From assembly GCA_037957365.1 (NCBI GenBank), contig JARHVA010004253.1, positions 239,501 through 303,500 of the forward strand: 64,000 bases of DNA, read 5' to 3'. Source of the stretch: Torreya grandis. Its lineage: Eukaryota > Streptophyta > Pinopsida > Cupressales > Taxaceae. The position numbers were made by a program, and so were the translations under genes. Every line of letters starts with the position of its first letter. The stretch's first letter is position 1. Shown piece by piece: positions 23,421 through 34,530 of this stretch. Under the pieces are notes generated by a model, which was not told where the DNA came from, ran no database searches, and saw only the letters and a list, made by a program, of their open reading frames with translations.

Positions 23421-26400
23421 TAATGAGAATAAAACCAAAGGGTTGTGTTATGGTTATGATATCAAATGGATCAATGACCATTATTATGTTGAAAAGAAGT
23501 CATTTTACATCAAAGGTGCCAATGAGGATGCCGATGACGAGGAGGAACTTGGAAAGGATGAAGAAAGTCCTGAGAAGAAATTTGAAGACTCTCATCCTAC
23601 TATTTCTTATTATGCCATTTCAAGTATAAGTATGCTTGAAACTCTTAAGGTGGTGAGTTTCCTAAAAAACTAGAAGGTCACTATTCTGATTGATTCTGGG
23701 AGCACACACAACTTCATCAACAATAAGTTGGTTGCTCTCTTGAAGCATTTCATTTATCTCACTCTAGAATTTTAGGTCATTATTGTAGATAGTGGTATTA
23801 TCATTTTATCATGAAAATACATAGTATTAATATGGCCATATGAAACTACTTGTTGGATTCTCTTATGTTTTCTATTCCTATGGGGGGATCTAACATTGTT
23901 TTGGGAGTGTAATGGCTCACCACTTTGGGAACTATTGAGATGAATTTTTAGGAATTATTCATGAATTTTCATTATGAGGGAAGGACATTTGAGCTAAGGG
24001 AATTAAGGGATAAATCTCCATAAATTTTTATCTCCCATCAAATGACAAAGATTCTTTGAAAGGGTACTGAAGGATTTTTAGCTCACTTGTTTTCCATGGA
24101 AGTTTAGCCAACTAAATCATCTACACCTCTTTATCTATAATAAGTGATTGATGCCCATTCCATTATTTTTATTGACATGCCAAAAGGAATTCCAGCTAGA
24201 CACATGCATGATCATGCTATCAAACTTATTCCTAGTAGTACACCACCCAACATCAAGCCATACAAATATCCCTATGCTCAAAAAAGTGAAATTGAAAAGA
24301 TGGTATAGGAAATGTTGGATGCAAGAATCATTTGCCATAGCTAAAGAAAATACTCTTCACTAGTTATCATGGTGTAAAAGAAAGATGACAATTGGATGAT
24401 GTGCCTTGACTACATGTAACTCAACAAGTACACTATCAAAGATAAGTTTCCTATTCCTATCATTTATGATTTTTAGATGAATTAAATAGTGATCTTTATT
24501 TTACAAAGTTAGATCTATGTTTTGGGTATCATCAAATCCAGAGCCATGATGAAGAATACCCAAAACTACTTTCAAAAATCATGAGGGCCATTATGTGTTT
24601 TTGGTTATGTCTTTTGGGCTAAAAAATTCACCATCTACCTTTAAGAGTTTGATGAATACTATTTTTAGACCATTTTTAAGGAAATTTGTTTTAGTATTTT
24701 TTGATGATATCTTCATTTATAGTAAAAATTGGAAAGACCATTTACACCATGTGAAATAGGTACTTTGAATATTGGAACAACATCAATTTTATGCCAAACC
24801 TTCCAAATATACTTTTAGAGCTTATGAGGATGAGTATTTGGGTCATCTAGTTTCACATACAAGAGTAAAAGTGGATCCTAAAAAAATCCAAGCAATGATG
24901 GACTAGCTGATTTTTAAGACACTCAAGAAACTAAGGGGATTTTGTGGGATCATTGGTTACTATAGAATGTTTATCAAAAATTATGGTAGCATTACATCCC
25001 CACTCACATATTTGTTGAATAAAGACTCCTTTTAGTGGACTGATATAACTATCAAGGCATTTGAATGATTAAAATTGGTAATGTGCACCACTCCAGTGTT
25101 GGTTATTCCTGATTTTTACAAGACTTTTGTGGTTGAATGTGATGCATATAGGTATGGTATGGGTGTTTTACTCATGCAAGAAGGCATACCACTTGCATTT
25201 GAAATTCATCAACTGAAGGGTAAAAATCAGCATAAGCCCATTTATGAGAAGGAAATAATGGTTATTTTGCATGCAGTCAAATAATGGAGGCTTTATTTGA
25301 TGGGTAATCAATTTCAAGTAAAGACCAATCATGATAGTCTCAAATATTTGTTGGAACAAAGATTATCATCTGAAGAATAATAAAAATGGTTAACTAAGAT
25401 GTTAGGCTATGATTTTGAAATAGTTTACAAGAAATGCGAGGAAAATATAGTGGCAGATGCACTATCTAGGAAGGATGAATTAGTTGAGGCCTTTCTATAT
25501 ACTATGACCATTCTACAGGTAGATTGGCTAGAGGAAGCATGATCAGAATGGGACAAGGATAGTGCTACCCATGATTTATGTTAGAATATTTAGTAAGTTT
25601 GGGTGGATTTGAAAAATTCACATGGAAGGGCGATGAATTATGGTATAAAGATAAATTATACCTATGTAATAATTCTCTTCTTAAACCAAAAATTCTTCAA
25701 GAAATTCATTCAACTCCAATTGGGGGTCATTTAGAATTTTTGAAAACCTATCGTAGAATTAAGTAGGATTTTTTTGGGGAAGGACTCAAGGGGGATGTCC
25801 ATAAATATGTGGTTGAATGTATGATCTGTCAACAAAATAAAGGAGAACCCGTCAAAACCCTAGGTCTTTTGTAGATTTTATCCATCCCAAGCCAACATTG
25901 GGAAGAGGTGTATATGGATTTTATTATAGGATTACCAAGATCTAATGGTTAAAATGTTATCATGATTGTGGTATATCATCTCACTAAGTATGATCATTTT
26001 TTATCTTTATCACAACCATTTGTTGCTAGTATAGTAGCTTCTTTTTTTTCAATATAGTTCAAAAAGATTTCATGGTACCCCTAAAATCATTGTTAGTGAT
26101 CAAGATCCCATATCTACTAGTAATTTTTGGACTAAGTTATTTGTATGTTTTGGCACCCAATTGGCTCATAGTTCATCATATCATCCTCAATCAGATAGAC
26201 AAACTAAGGTAGTTAAAAAATGTCTGGAAGGATATCTCAATTGTTTTGTTTCTAATAAATAGGATAAATAGTTTCATTGGTTACCACTATTAAATGGTGG
26301 TATAATACTTCTATTCATAGTTCTTCCAAAATGTCTCCTTTTCTAGCACTATATGGATACCACCTACCATCCATCACTTTAACCTTAAAGTTCCATCTTA

Positions 26401-26835
26401 AGGTTCATGGAGTTGAAGAAAATATTCACCATCAATAGGAGGTCTTTGCTAGCTTGCAATAAAATTTAGCCATGGCTCAGAATCACATGAAACAATAGGT
26501 AGATCAACACAGGAGTGAGAGGCACTTTGACACTGGTGATTGGGTTTTTATCACTTATAGCCATATAATCAAATGTCCTTGAAGTAATAGAAAAAGGATA
26601 ACAAGTTGTCCCCTAAGTATTATGGACCTTATCAGATCTTGTATAAAATTGTTAGTATGGCCTACAAGTTAGAATTTCCTTCCTTCACTTGCATACATCC
26701 ATTATTTCATGTATCATTCCAAAATAAAGTCATTGGACACAACGTGGCTACCCAAACTGAGTTACCAAAATTGGATGAGGAAGGAAGAGTTGTTCTTGAT
26801 CTTGAGGTGATCCTTCAAATCCACACTAAGAAGTT
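23420..26835 (+). pseudogene. pol: Chromovirus pol remnant: protease, RT, RNase H, integrase (element E)
   Basis: Enzymes that copy and insert the element. Domains in order are as follows. An acidic spacer lies at 23510-23600. Protease has ILIDSGSTHNFINNKL (about 23680; catalytic D-S-G intact). Reverse transcriptase spans 24148-24900, with [12 protein letters not shown] near 24695 (both catalytic Asp present) and EYLGHLVS (about 24835). RNase H has VVECDAYRYGMGVLLMQEG near 25130 and NIVADALSRKDE near 25445. Integrase has TPIGGHLEFLKTYRRIK (25710), CMICQQNKGE (25818), IVSDQDPIST (26090) and SSYHPQSDRQ (26170). The C-terminal end has MSPKYYGPYQILYKIVS and HPLFHVSF (26606-26730). Stops, mostly TAG and TAA, and a few frame shifts break it into pieces. 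Confidence 0.93.
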
Positions 26836-26940
26836 ATGATATCAAGCAATTAAGGAGTACCTAATCAAATGGAATAATCTTCCCTATGAAGATGCTACTT
26901 GGGAGAATGAATATTTTATGCAGCAAGATCCAAAGTTGAC
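26836..26940 (+). pseudogene. Chromodomain remnant (element E)
   Basis: EYLIKWNNLPYEDATWENE (about 26853-26910) is a typical retrotransposon chromodomain. In chromoviruses this module follows integrase and is thought to steer insertion toward particular chromatin. It directly precedes the polypurine tract. The aromatic positions (Y, W, W) are kept. Confidence 0.88.
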
Positions 26941-26967
26941 TTAACATTTAGGACAATATTGTTTTTA

Positions 26968-26979
26968 AGGGGAGGGGAA
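26968..26979 (+). other. Element E polypurine tract
   Basis: AGGGGAGGGGAA ends directly at the 3' LTR start TGTTATGCC. Confidence 0.9.
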
Positions 26980-27328
26980 TGTTATGCCCTTAATCTTTGG
27001 CATGTCTTGGGATATGTGTGGCTGACTTGTGACTTACATACCTTTTTTTATATTCTTATTACATTTTGATATGTTCTTAGTTAGGTTAGCTTATAGAATA
27101 ACTATGGCTAAGTAGACTATATACAGGAGGTAGTGGTTAGTCTTTGATCATCAGATTAAATATTTTACTATTAGTGCGTTATTTTGGAGGTTTCCCCCTC
27201 AAAGTGGCTTTGTTATATTATATAGTATTCTATTCTATTGTTAATTATTATTGTGTGATTTTATCATATTTGCTTATTTTATGCAATATAAAATCATTCT
27301 ATGCAAACATATAAATAATTTTATTATA
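26980..27328 (+). repeat. Element E 3' LTR
   Basis: Partner of 21773-22120; the terminal CA has mutated to TA (ttattata). The ATATA target duplication follows at 27329-27333. Confidence 0.95.
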
Positions 27329-27333
27329 ATATA
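27329..27333 (+). repeat. Target-site duplication of element E, right copy
   Basis: ATATA, identical to 21768-21772. D's pol frame continues immediately with tttgcatgggcttat. Confidence 0.92.
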
Positions 27334-30300
27334 TTTGCATGGGCTTATTTAGAAATGTTATGTTTAGACCCTACATTGGATGTACATAATCTTTTTGTAT
27401 ATTTTGATGCCAATCCCATTAAATAAAATACGTGTATGATGCATCCTCATAGTGATGTGTTAGTAAAGAAAGAGTTGGAAAAACTCTTAAATGTGAAATG
27501 CATCAAGTCAATTGACTATTCAATGTGGATTTCAAACATTATGCCATTGAGTAATAAACTACAAGGTATTATAATCTGCACTAATTTTATAGATATCAAC
27601 AAATCCTACTTGATAGATGACATTACTTTGCCTAATATTGACATGATAGTCAACTCAATAGTTGGCTATGAAATTCTCTCTCTCATAGATGGGTTTTTAG
27701 GATGTAATCAAATTAGAATAGCACAAGAAGATCATCACATGACAACATTCACCACTTTGTGGGGAACATTTTTTATCAAGTGATGGTGTTTGGACTTAAG
27801 AATGCTGAGGCCACTTTCCAAAGATACATGCTAGTGATCTTGTATGACATGATGCATGACATTATTAAGGGCTATATCAATGACATCTAGGGTAAATAAA
27901 AAATCCATGTCAATCATCTTACTATAATATAAATAATATTTGAGAAAATTCATGAGTAGAACATTATGCTTAATCAAAATAAGTGTGTATTTGGTGTAAA
28001 TTATTAAAAACTATTAGGATTCATTATCTCTCATAAGGGCATTGAAGTTGACCTAGCCAAAGTTTATGCAATTATAAAAATGCCACCATCATCTACCTTG
28101 AAGTAGCTTCATAGTTTGTAAGGAAATATTCAATCTATCAGATACTTTATCTCATAAATAACTAATAAATTCCATCCATTTATGAAATTAATAAAGGCAT
28201 TATGTTTTCTTAGGATGAAGTGTGTCAGAAAGCATTCAATCAACTAAATAATATCTTACCAACCTACTAGTTTTATTTACATGAATGCTAAGCAAGCCAT
28301 TACTTATTTATTTGTCAGCAAATGAGAATGCCTTGGGAAGATTTTAGCATAACATGATGAATAGGTAAAGATCATGTCACATATTATCTAAGTTAAACAT
28401 TGGTTACATATGAGCATAACTATATGATAATTGAAAAACCCTATTTAACAATGGTGTTTATTGCCCAAAAGCTACGTCATTATATGCTAAATAAAATGAC
28501 CATTATTATTTATAAAGTAGATCCACTCAAATATCTAATTTTTAAATCAGATCTATAAGGTTGCATGGAAAAATGGATCATGCTAATGAGTGAGTTTGAA
28601 ATTGAATATGCCAATCAAAAGGATATTAAGGGGTACTTGTAAATATGCTTGCCAAAGCTCCTCTTCAAGATACTTAACCTCTTAGATTTAGATTTCTAAA
28701 TGAGGCCATTATAACCATTGAAGAAGTATAATCACCTCTTGAGGTCAAATAGTGGAAGATGTACTTTGATAGTTTATTTATAGCTCATGGATCAGGTGCC
28801 AAAATATTGTTTGTTATGTCATAAGGGGATCTCATTCCCAAGTCTTTTCATATTGGATTCACCTATACCAATAACAATTTTGAATATAAAACACTCATTA
28901 TAGGTCTTTATCAAGTAGTATAGTGGATCATTCAACATTTACTGGTCCATGATGATTCTTAGTTAATCATCAATTAGGTCATGGAGTAATACTAAACCAA
29001 GGATGAGATGTTGGTTCCTTATAAATATATAGTCGATATTCTCAAGTATCAAACTACCAATATCTAATTTGAAATAATACATCAATCCAATAATAGAACA
29101 ACTAATGTTATGGCCACTATTGGATCTATGATTTAAAACATAGATAGATCAAGGGATTACCAATTTCTTATTGAACACCTCTTAGTGATGACACATGAAC
29201 AATTAGCCATAGATATGATTTATCACATTGTTGGTCCCATATCTCCATGGTACTCAGACACATATTCCAATCTTCAAGACCAAACTGGGCCTCCTAATTT
29301 ATCATGTAAAAAAATCTTCACCCACAAATCCTCTCACTATACCCTGCTTGTACCAACCTTGTATCATATAACATATGACGAAACTCTACTTCATTATTTA
29401 CCTTTAGTAAAATATGGACTATAATTGAGGGAAGTTCATGAAGGAGTGTGTGGAGCCCACACTAGTAGGAAAATATTAGCCAAAACATTATTATATATTG
29501 GTTATTACTAGTTGACTATGGAAGTATACAAAACTGCAAATGTGAAGAGGTGTGTCAAGTGTCAAAAGCATGCCAATATGATTCATGATTCAACCAAGAC
29601 ACTAAAACTATTGATAAAACCATAGTCATTCTCAATGTGGGGACTAAACTTCAAAGGGAATATGAATAGTACATCTTCTTATAGCCATAAACATAACCAA
29701 AATTCTATTGAGTACTTAACTAAGTGGGTGGAAGCAATTCCCCTCACATCATTGATAAATAGATATCCAAGTTTATATTTAACCATCTCATTTTCCATTA
29801 TGGCATCCCCTAGAACATTATATCTAATAATGATAGATTATTTAAGAACAAATATGTGAAAGCACTTTATTCTTAGTACTAGATCAAACACCTTTTATCT
29901 ACCACCTACTACCTACAAGGTAATGGCCAAGCTAATGATTATAATAAAACTATTTACAATAATATAAAGAATATTATCAATGATGCTAGTTATAATTGTC
30001 ACTTTTAACTATTTAACACACTTTGGGCATACTATACCACATTTATTACTCCAATAAAAGGTACACCCTATTCACTAATTTATGACACTAAGGACATTCA
30101 TCCTATCGAGGTTGAGTTTCCTTCTCTCTAAATTTCATTGTAGCACATCATTGATGATGAAGACTATAGAGTAGCTTGAATTCAAGAGACAAACCTACTT
30201 GATGTAAAATGATTGGCCACCTTGTATAATATTCAGACATATTAGAACCAAGTTAATGACCAATATAATAAGCACATTAAACATCATGAATTTGAGCTTG

Positions 30301-30480
30301 GTGACCTAGTGTTAAAGGAGAATCAAAAGAATCTAAATTTTGAAACCAATAAAAAGGAAAATTTACACTTAAACTAGTTATGGCCCTATGTATTTGTTGC
30401 TAACTATGGTTCTGGATAATAAAATCTCACTACACCAAAGGAAAATAAACTTGATGAACCAATGAATATAATGCACCTCA
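27334..30480 (+). pseudogene. pol: Tat pol remnant: RT, RNase H, second RNase H, integrase (element D)
   Basis: Continuation of D's pol. Reverse transcriptase covers 27340-28100, with FAWAYLEMLCLDP, DDITLPNIDMIVNSIVGYE and SLIDGFLGCNQIRIAQEDH (27436-27783 is fully open). The catalytic box at about 27870 reads KGYINDI, so one of the paired Asp residues is lost. RNase H lies around 28200-28650. The second, Tat-specific RNase H-like domain starts WKMYFDSLFIAHGSGAKILF near 28752 and includes TNNNFEYKTLIIGL. Integrase has HEGVCGAH (29433), CVKCQKH (29555; an HHCC zinc finger), YLTKWVEAIPLT (29713) and later broken parts up to about 30350. Neither RT nor integrase can work in this state. Confidence 0.88.
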
Positions 30481-31004
30481 ATCATTTTTATTCTTGAGGG
30501 ACTTAGATTATTGTCTATAAGGGTCATATAAGTTATGCCACATTATACCCAATATTTTCATTATACCCTTTTACCATTTGACCATGTCATTAACCCTTCA
30601 ATAGCTAGTTCTTTTTACCTAACATCACCTATCATGTTTGTTCTTCGTTCTGATTAATTTTTACTTCATGCACATTTAATGGTTCATGATAGATTCAGTT
30701 CTAGCAGTTGTTTCAAAATTAAATTTTTGAATGGAAGTATATGAAAGTAGTATGATAGTGGTCCTAACAATTGCATCTTTCATTTGTAGTTATATTCCCA
30801 CCTTGTCCTACTAATTATAAATTCCTATGGGTAAATTAGTACCACTAATCCTTTTCCATTATTTCTTAATTATAATTGCCTATGGGAAAATTAGGAACAA
30901 AACCTTCACCATGCATTACTACATAACCTTGCCATCATTTTTGCCATTTTGCCTATACCTAAACTTGTTATTACTTAGTCAGATGTATTTTTTTTAGGTG
31001 GAAC

Positions 31005-32215
31005 TATAGTGACTTGATCTCCTTCAAGACTATGTAGGTAGTGTTTGATTCATGTTAAGGTCAGCTCAACCAACCATTTTCCATGCTCTCACTTTTTTGT
31101 AAGAATTTTTAAGTTTGTATGCTCTCACAAAATTACTAATCATGTTTAAGATACACTCTCACCATTTTGTGAGAATTTTTAAGATACACTCTCACCATTT
31201 TATGAGCATCCTAAACCATACTCTCTCCATTTTATGAGTTAGATCATTATGTATCTCATAATTATAGATCATGTATATATTCCTAGAAAATTATAAATAC
31301 AATTTTAATAATCCAAAAACCCATAAACATTCGTAAAAGACCTTCAAAAATCTTAAAAATCACAAAATCATGAAAATCAGCTTAGAATTTCCACATGAGA
31401 TATAAACCTATCAATTATTTTAGGATGGGACATATTATTTATTTAGTTTCATTTCTATACCACCTTGTATTTTTTATATTGTTTTTGAGAGAACTACATT
31501 AGCATGAGGTCTGTATAGACTATGTGGGCAAAACTTAGATAGATGGGTATCTCAGGTTAACTTGGACAACTTCATTTCTTCTTCAACCACTTATTTGCCT
31601 TTAATATCTTGGGACTCCTAACTATTTCATGAGTAATCACTTGTAATTTAGTTTCCCCATCCTTATTAGCCTTAGCCATAATCTCTCACCATTTTATGAG
31701 TTCATGTTATTGGCATTGTGTATTCAAGTCTGATATATTGATGACCACTTGGATTTTCTTATACTCTTGCTATTTTAGAGCCATTTTTTTAAAATGATCT
31801 CACCATTTTACAATAATCCATTTCCTATGCTCTTGATAATTTATAAACTCATTCTTATTTTAAGCCTTAGATGTAGTAGACACTATGAATTACTGATTCA
31901 ATTCATTTTTGGCTACTCATATTTTGTCTTTTAGTGTGCTTTTAACCAAAACCATACTATCACACTTGTGTGACTTTTTTGTGTTGATATTTTTCATGAT
32001 TGAGAAACATTATCCCCTCTTTTCTCACATACTTGACATTTTACAAGATCATTCATATTTTCCTCTACAATTTAATCATTTTTTATCTTCATAATTTTCT
32101 TCTATCCCATATCCTGAGAGAACTACATTTGGCTTGAAGTTCACATTAGATCTTTTTTCCATGAAACTATGTAAGCAAAATCCACTTAGCACATCTAAAT
32201 TCAGCTCGGTTACCC
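31005..32215 (+). repeat. Three copies of a GAACTACATT...GACTATGTGGGCA module
   Basis: Copies begin at about 31003 (ggaactatagtgacttgatc then gactatgtaggtag), 31491 (gagaactacattagcatgag then gactatgtgggcaaa) and 32117 (gagaactacatttggcttga then aactatgtaagcaaa). Each is followed by a cagctca/ctcaggtt-like word. Element C has one copy at 48637-48700 (attacattagcttgaggttt then gactatgtaagcacc). The pattern resembles a conserved word in the 3' part of Tat/Ogre elements. Confidence 0.6.
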
Positions 32216-32479
32216 CTTATTTTTCTTCTACCCCATCCATTTTATTTATGTTGTGTCGTTATCTCATATAACCTAAGGTCAATGTTTGTCATCTTATTTG
32301 TGTCATTGTTTCCCTATAACTTAGGGGAAAGCTTGTGCCAATTATTCTTTTTTTTCCCTATGTTGTTGATACTTAGCTTAGGGGTCACCCTATTTCCAAT
32401 ATTAATGCCTCCATTACACATGCATGAACAATTTGTTTTATATTTGTACTAATATTGAAATTAACCATTGTTTATGTAT

Positions 32480-33235
32480 TATTGTTTTTTAGATTAGTTT
32501 GTTTGTTTTTGTGTGTTTAGAATATTTTGTTTATTTCACTTTTCTTTGCTTGGGATTATTTAGTTATTTTTTTTATTTTTTTGATTGTTCTATATATATT
32601 TTTGCTTGCTTGTTTGTTTATTTTATCTGTCTTTGTTTATTCTATTTGTGTTGTCTTGTTTATATTATTTGTTTGTTCATAGTTATTTGTTTTATTTAGT
32701 TACTATGTTTATTTACTTTTTTTCTGTTTATTATAATTTTATTTATTTATTATTATTTTGTTTTTCATTGTTAATGTTTATTTATTTGTTGTTCAATGTT
32801 TTTTTATGAGTATTTTGTTGTGTTTTGTTTATTGATGTTTTGTTGTGTTTTATTTATTTTTGTTTATTGGTGTTTTGTTTGTTTGTTTATTTTTTTATCT
32901 ATTTTTCATCTTAATATTAATTTATATCCTTGTTTGTTGTTTTATTGTATTCTTTGTTTATATTTTTGTTATTTATATTTATTTGTTCATTTCTAATTAT
33001 TTGTAAAGCCATAGTTTGTTTGTCCTTATTTGTTTTGTGTGCTTTGTTTATTAGTTTATAAAGTTTATTTGTATTTTGTTGTTTGTGTTTGTTTGTTTAT
33101 TCATTATGTTTGTTTGTGTTTTGTTTATTTTTATCTATTTGTTTTGTTTGTTTGTTTCATTATTGTGTGTTTGTTTTATTTTATTTTTATTTTGCCTTTT
33201 TGTTTATCATTTGTTGTAGTATTATTAAACTTTAC
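32480..33235 (+). repeat. T-rich low-complexity block of TTTG/TTTA words
   Basis: About 750 bases dominated by tttg, ttta, gttt and attt words (for example tgtttgtttatt, gtttgtttgtttcatt). It opens spurious hydrophobic frames rich in F, L, V, C, I and Y in several phases. A much shorter similar block occurs on the minus strand of A at 1640-1735. Confidence 0.9.
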
Positions 33236-33444
33236 TTAAACTTAATTCTTGATTATCCATATCATGCATTTAGATTGTGAAATTTTTATATTTAGTATTA
33301 CACTTGGTTTATTAGTTATATTTACATCTTGGATTTGATTATTCATATCTTGTTCCTAGGTATTTTATATTTACATTTAAAGTGGTTTTTTATGATTAAG
33401 ATGTATATTACCATTTTATTTTTCCATAACTATCATGAATAATA

Positions 33445-33678
33445 TGTAATAAAACCACTAGGTTTTACTACAATAAGATATTTTTTTTCAAAAACTTTTA
33501 CACAAATTCAATATATAGATTCCATCACATTGAAACCAATAATACAATGATATTTAACTAAATACAATATTTTAAAACTAACCATAATCAAGGTCTAAAG
33601 CTAATATATTTAGCTAATGATCACATAATGATGATTATAAAAATAAAAAACATATTTAAATAATAAATGTATAGTTAA
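33445..33678 (-). repeat. Element B 3' LTR, terminal fragment
   Basis: Starts (+ strand) tgtaataaaaccactaggtt, matching tgtaacaaccccactaggtt at 58653. The alignment runs to atgtatagtta, where element C interrupts. Shared phrases include accataatcaaggtcta and tttagctaatgatcacataat. Confidence 0.92.
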
Positions 33679-34510
33679 TGAATGCACTAAATTATGCTCA
33701 CACTGCTAATTATACTAATTCTTCCAATTCTCACTAATTTAGCCTAATATCCATTTTTACTAGCTAAATTAACTAATAGCCTAATAACCCCCATCCCATT
33801 CCTATATCCTATAAATATTAATCAATCCCAAAGACTAATTAATATCTTCATTAAACCCCTAATAGAACATATTATCCACTAACCTACTCCCTAAGCCAAC
33901 TAGCCAAATCAAAATTACAAAATAATCTACCTACCCAACCACAACCCTATTCTATCCTCTCATAAACCCCTAAACCCTATGTGAGATTTTTAGAATTGGA
34001 GGATTCTATAAATATTCCCCATATTAGCCCTCTTCTCTAGAATTCTCTAATTCTTTAGATCTCTATGGAATAAAAAATTTCATGGAAAATACCTAGCCTT
34101 AGATCTCAATGGCTCAAATTTGAATTTGAGCCATTGATTTTTCCCTCCATAGATATATAACCAAGATCTCCATATTCCTTTCAGATAACTTGGAAATAAC
34201 TTAGAAATCCACCAAATTATTTCTATCTTGAATGCAAAATCCTTCTTGAATCTATTTAAAGCCACTATTAAGCTCATATAATCATTGTGAATCCATTATC
34301 AACACCAAGAAAACAATCCAACACTTTCAATTTTGGGCATTAAAAAATCCATTTGAAGTATTGGAGTGGAGACATAAGGAGGTAAAGTGATGGTAAGATT
34401 ATCCTCATTGTGATGATTGCCTCTTTTATACATTACTACTAGTGTGATTAAGTTTTAGGTTTTTATTACTAAAATTATTAATATAGATTGAATCTAAAAT
34501 TTAGTCCACA
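33679..34510 (+). repeat. Element C 5' LTR
   Basis: Starts TGAATGCACTAAATTATGC and ends TTTAGTCCACA. Aligns over its full length with 49195-50022. A TATA box is at 34007-34014. Confidence 0.93.
34007..34014 (+). promoter_or_regulatory. TATA box of element C 5' LTR
   Basis: TATAAATA inside ggattctataaatattcccc; the 3' LTR has the same octamer at 49522-49529. It lies about 330 bases into the LTR, suited to be the U3 promoter. Confidence 0.65.
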
Positions 34511-34513
34511 TAT

Positions 34514-34530
34514 TGGAAACCAAAGTGGGA
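34514..34530 (+). other. Element C primer binding site, probable
   Basis: TGGAAACCAAAGTGGGA three bases after the LTR end. It resembles the A primer site in form (TGG, then GAC-like, then TGGGGA) but not the tRNA-iMet type. The tRNA is not identified. Confidence 0.45.

Larger units (their letters stand above)
21773..27328 (+). mobile_element. Element E: Ty3/gypsy chromovirus, complete but decayed
   Basis: 5.56 kb with LTRs of 348 and 349 bp, tRNA-iMet primer site, gag, protease, reverse transcriptase, RNase H, integrase, chromodomain, polypurine tract and a perfect ATATA target duplication. A chromodomain after integrase defines chromoviruses; the small size and short LTRs suggest the Reina group, but the clade is not settled by eye. 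The LTRs differ at about 30 of the first 235 bases (roughly 13 percent by hand count), so the insertion is old, though younger than host element D. Confidence 0.95.
15387..33444 (+). mobile_element. Element D: Tat/Ogre-type Ty3/gypsy retrotransposon, decayed and interrupted
   Basis: In order on the + strand: leader, gag core (17990-18480), gag zinc knuckle (about 18980-19075), protease (19950-20260), linker, then an interruption by chromovirus E at 21773-27328, then reverse transcriptase (27334 on), RNase H, a second RNase H-like domain (28750-29100), integrase (29430-30350) and a long 3' region. The second RNase H marks the Tat lineage of plant Ty3/gypsy elements. Frames are broken by many stops. 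D's own LTRs are not in the window: on the left it is cut by element A, on the right by element B. Confidence 0.85.
30481..33444 (+). other. Element D 3' region, non-coding with repeats
   Basis: Nearly 3 kb between integrase and the start of element B. It holds two copies of an AATTATAA...CCTATGGG motif (30811, 30872), short repeats of ctctcaccattttgtgag (31080-31260, again 31680-31820), a repeated module described separately, and a T-rich block at 32480-33235. No antisense gene comparable to that in element C was found. Bases 33236-33444 show nothing recognisable. Confidence 0.6.

Noticed and set aside
32499..33280. Several overlapping open frames with hydrophobic, membrane-like proteins
   Set aside because: They come from the TTTG/TTTA low-complexity block, occur in more than one phase and have no start context or similarity.
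33961..33985. Telomere-like ccctaaaccctat
   Set aside because: Only about two units, and the same place in the other C LTR (49485) reads cccctaaacctta, so it is part of the LTR.
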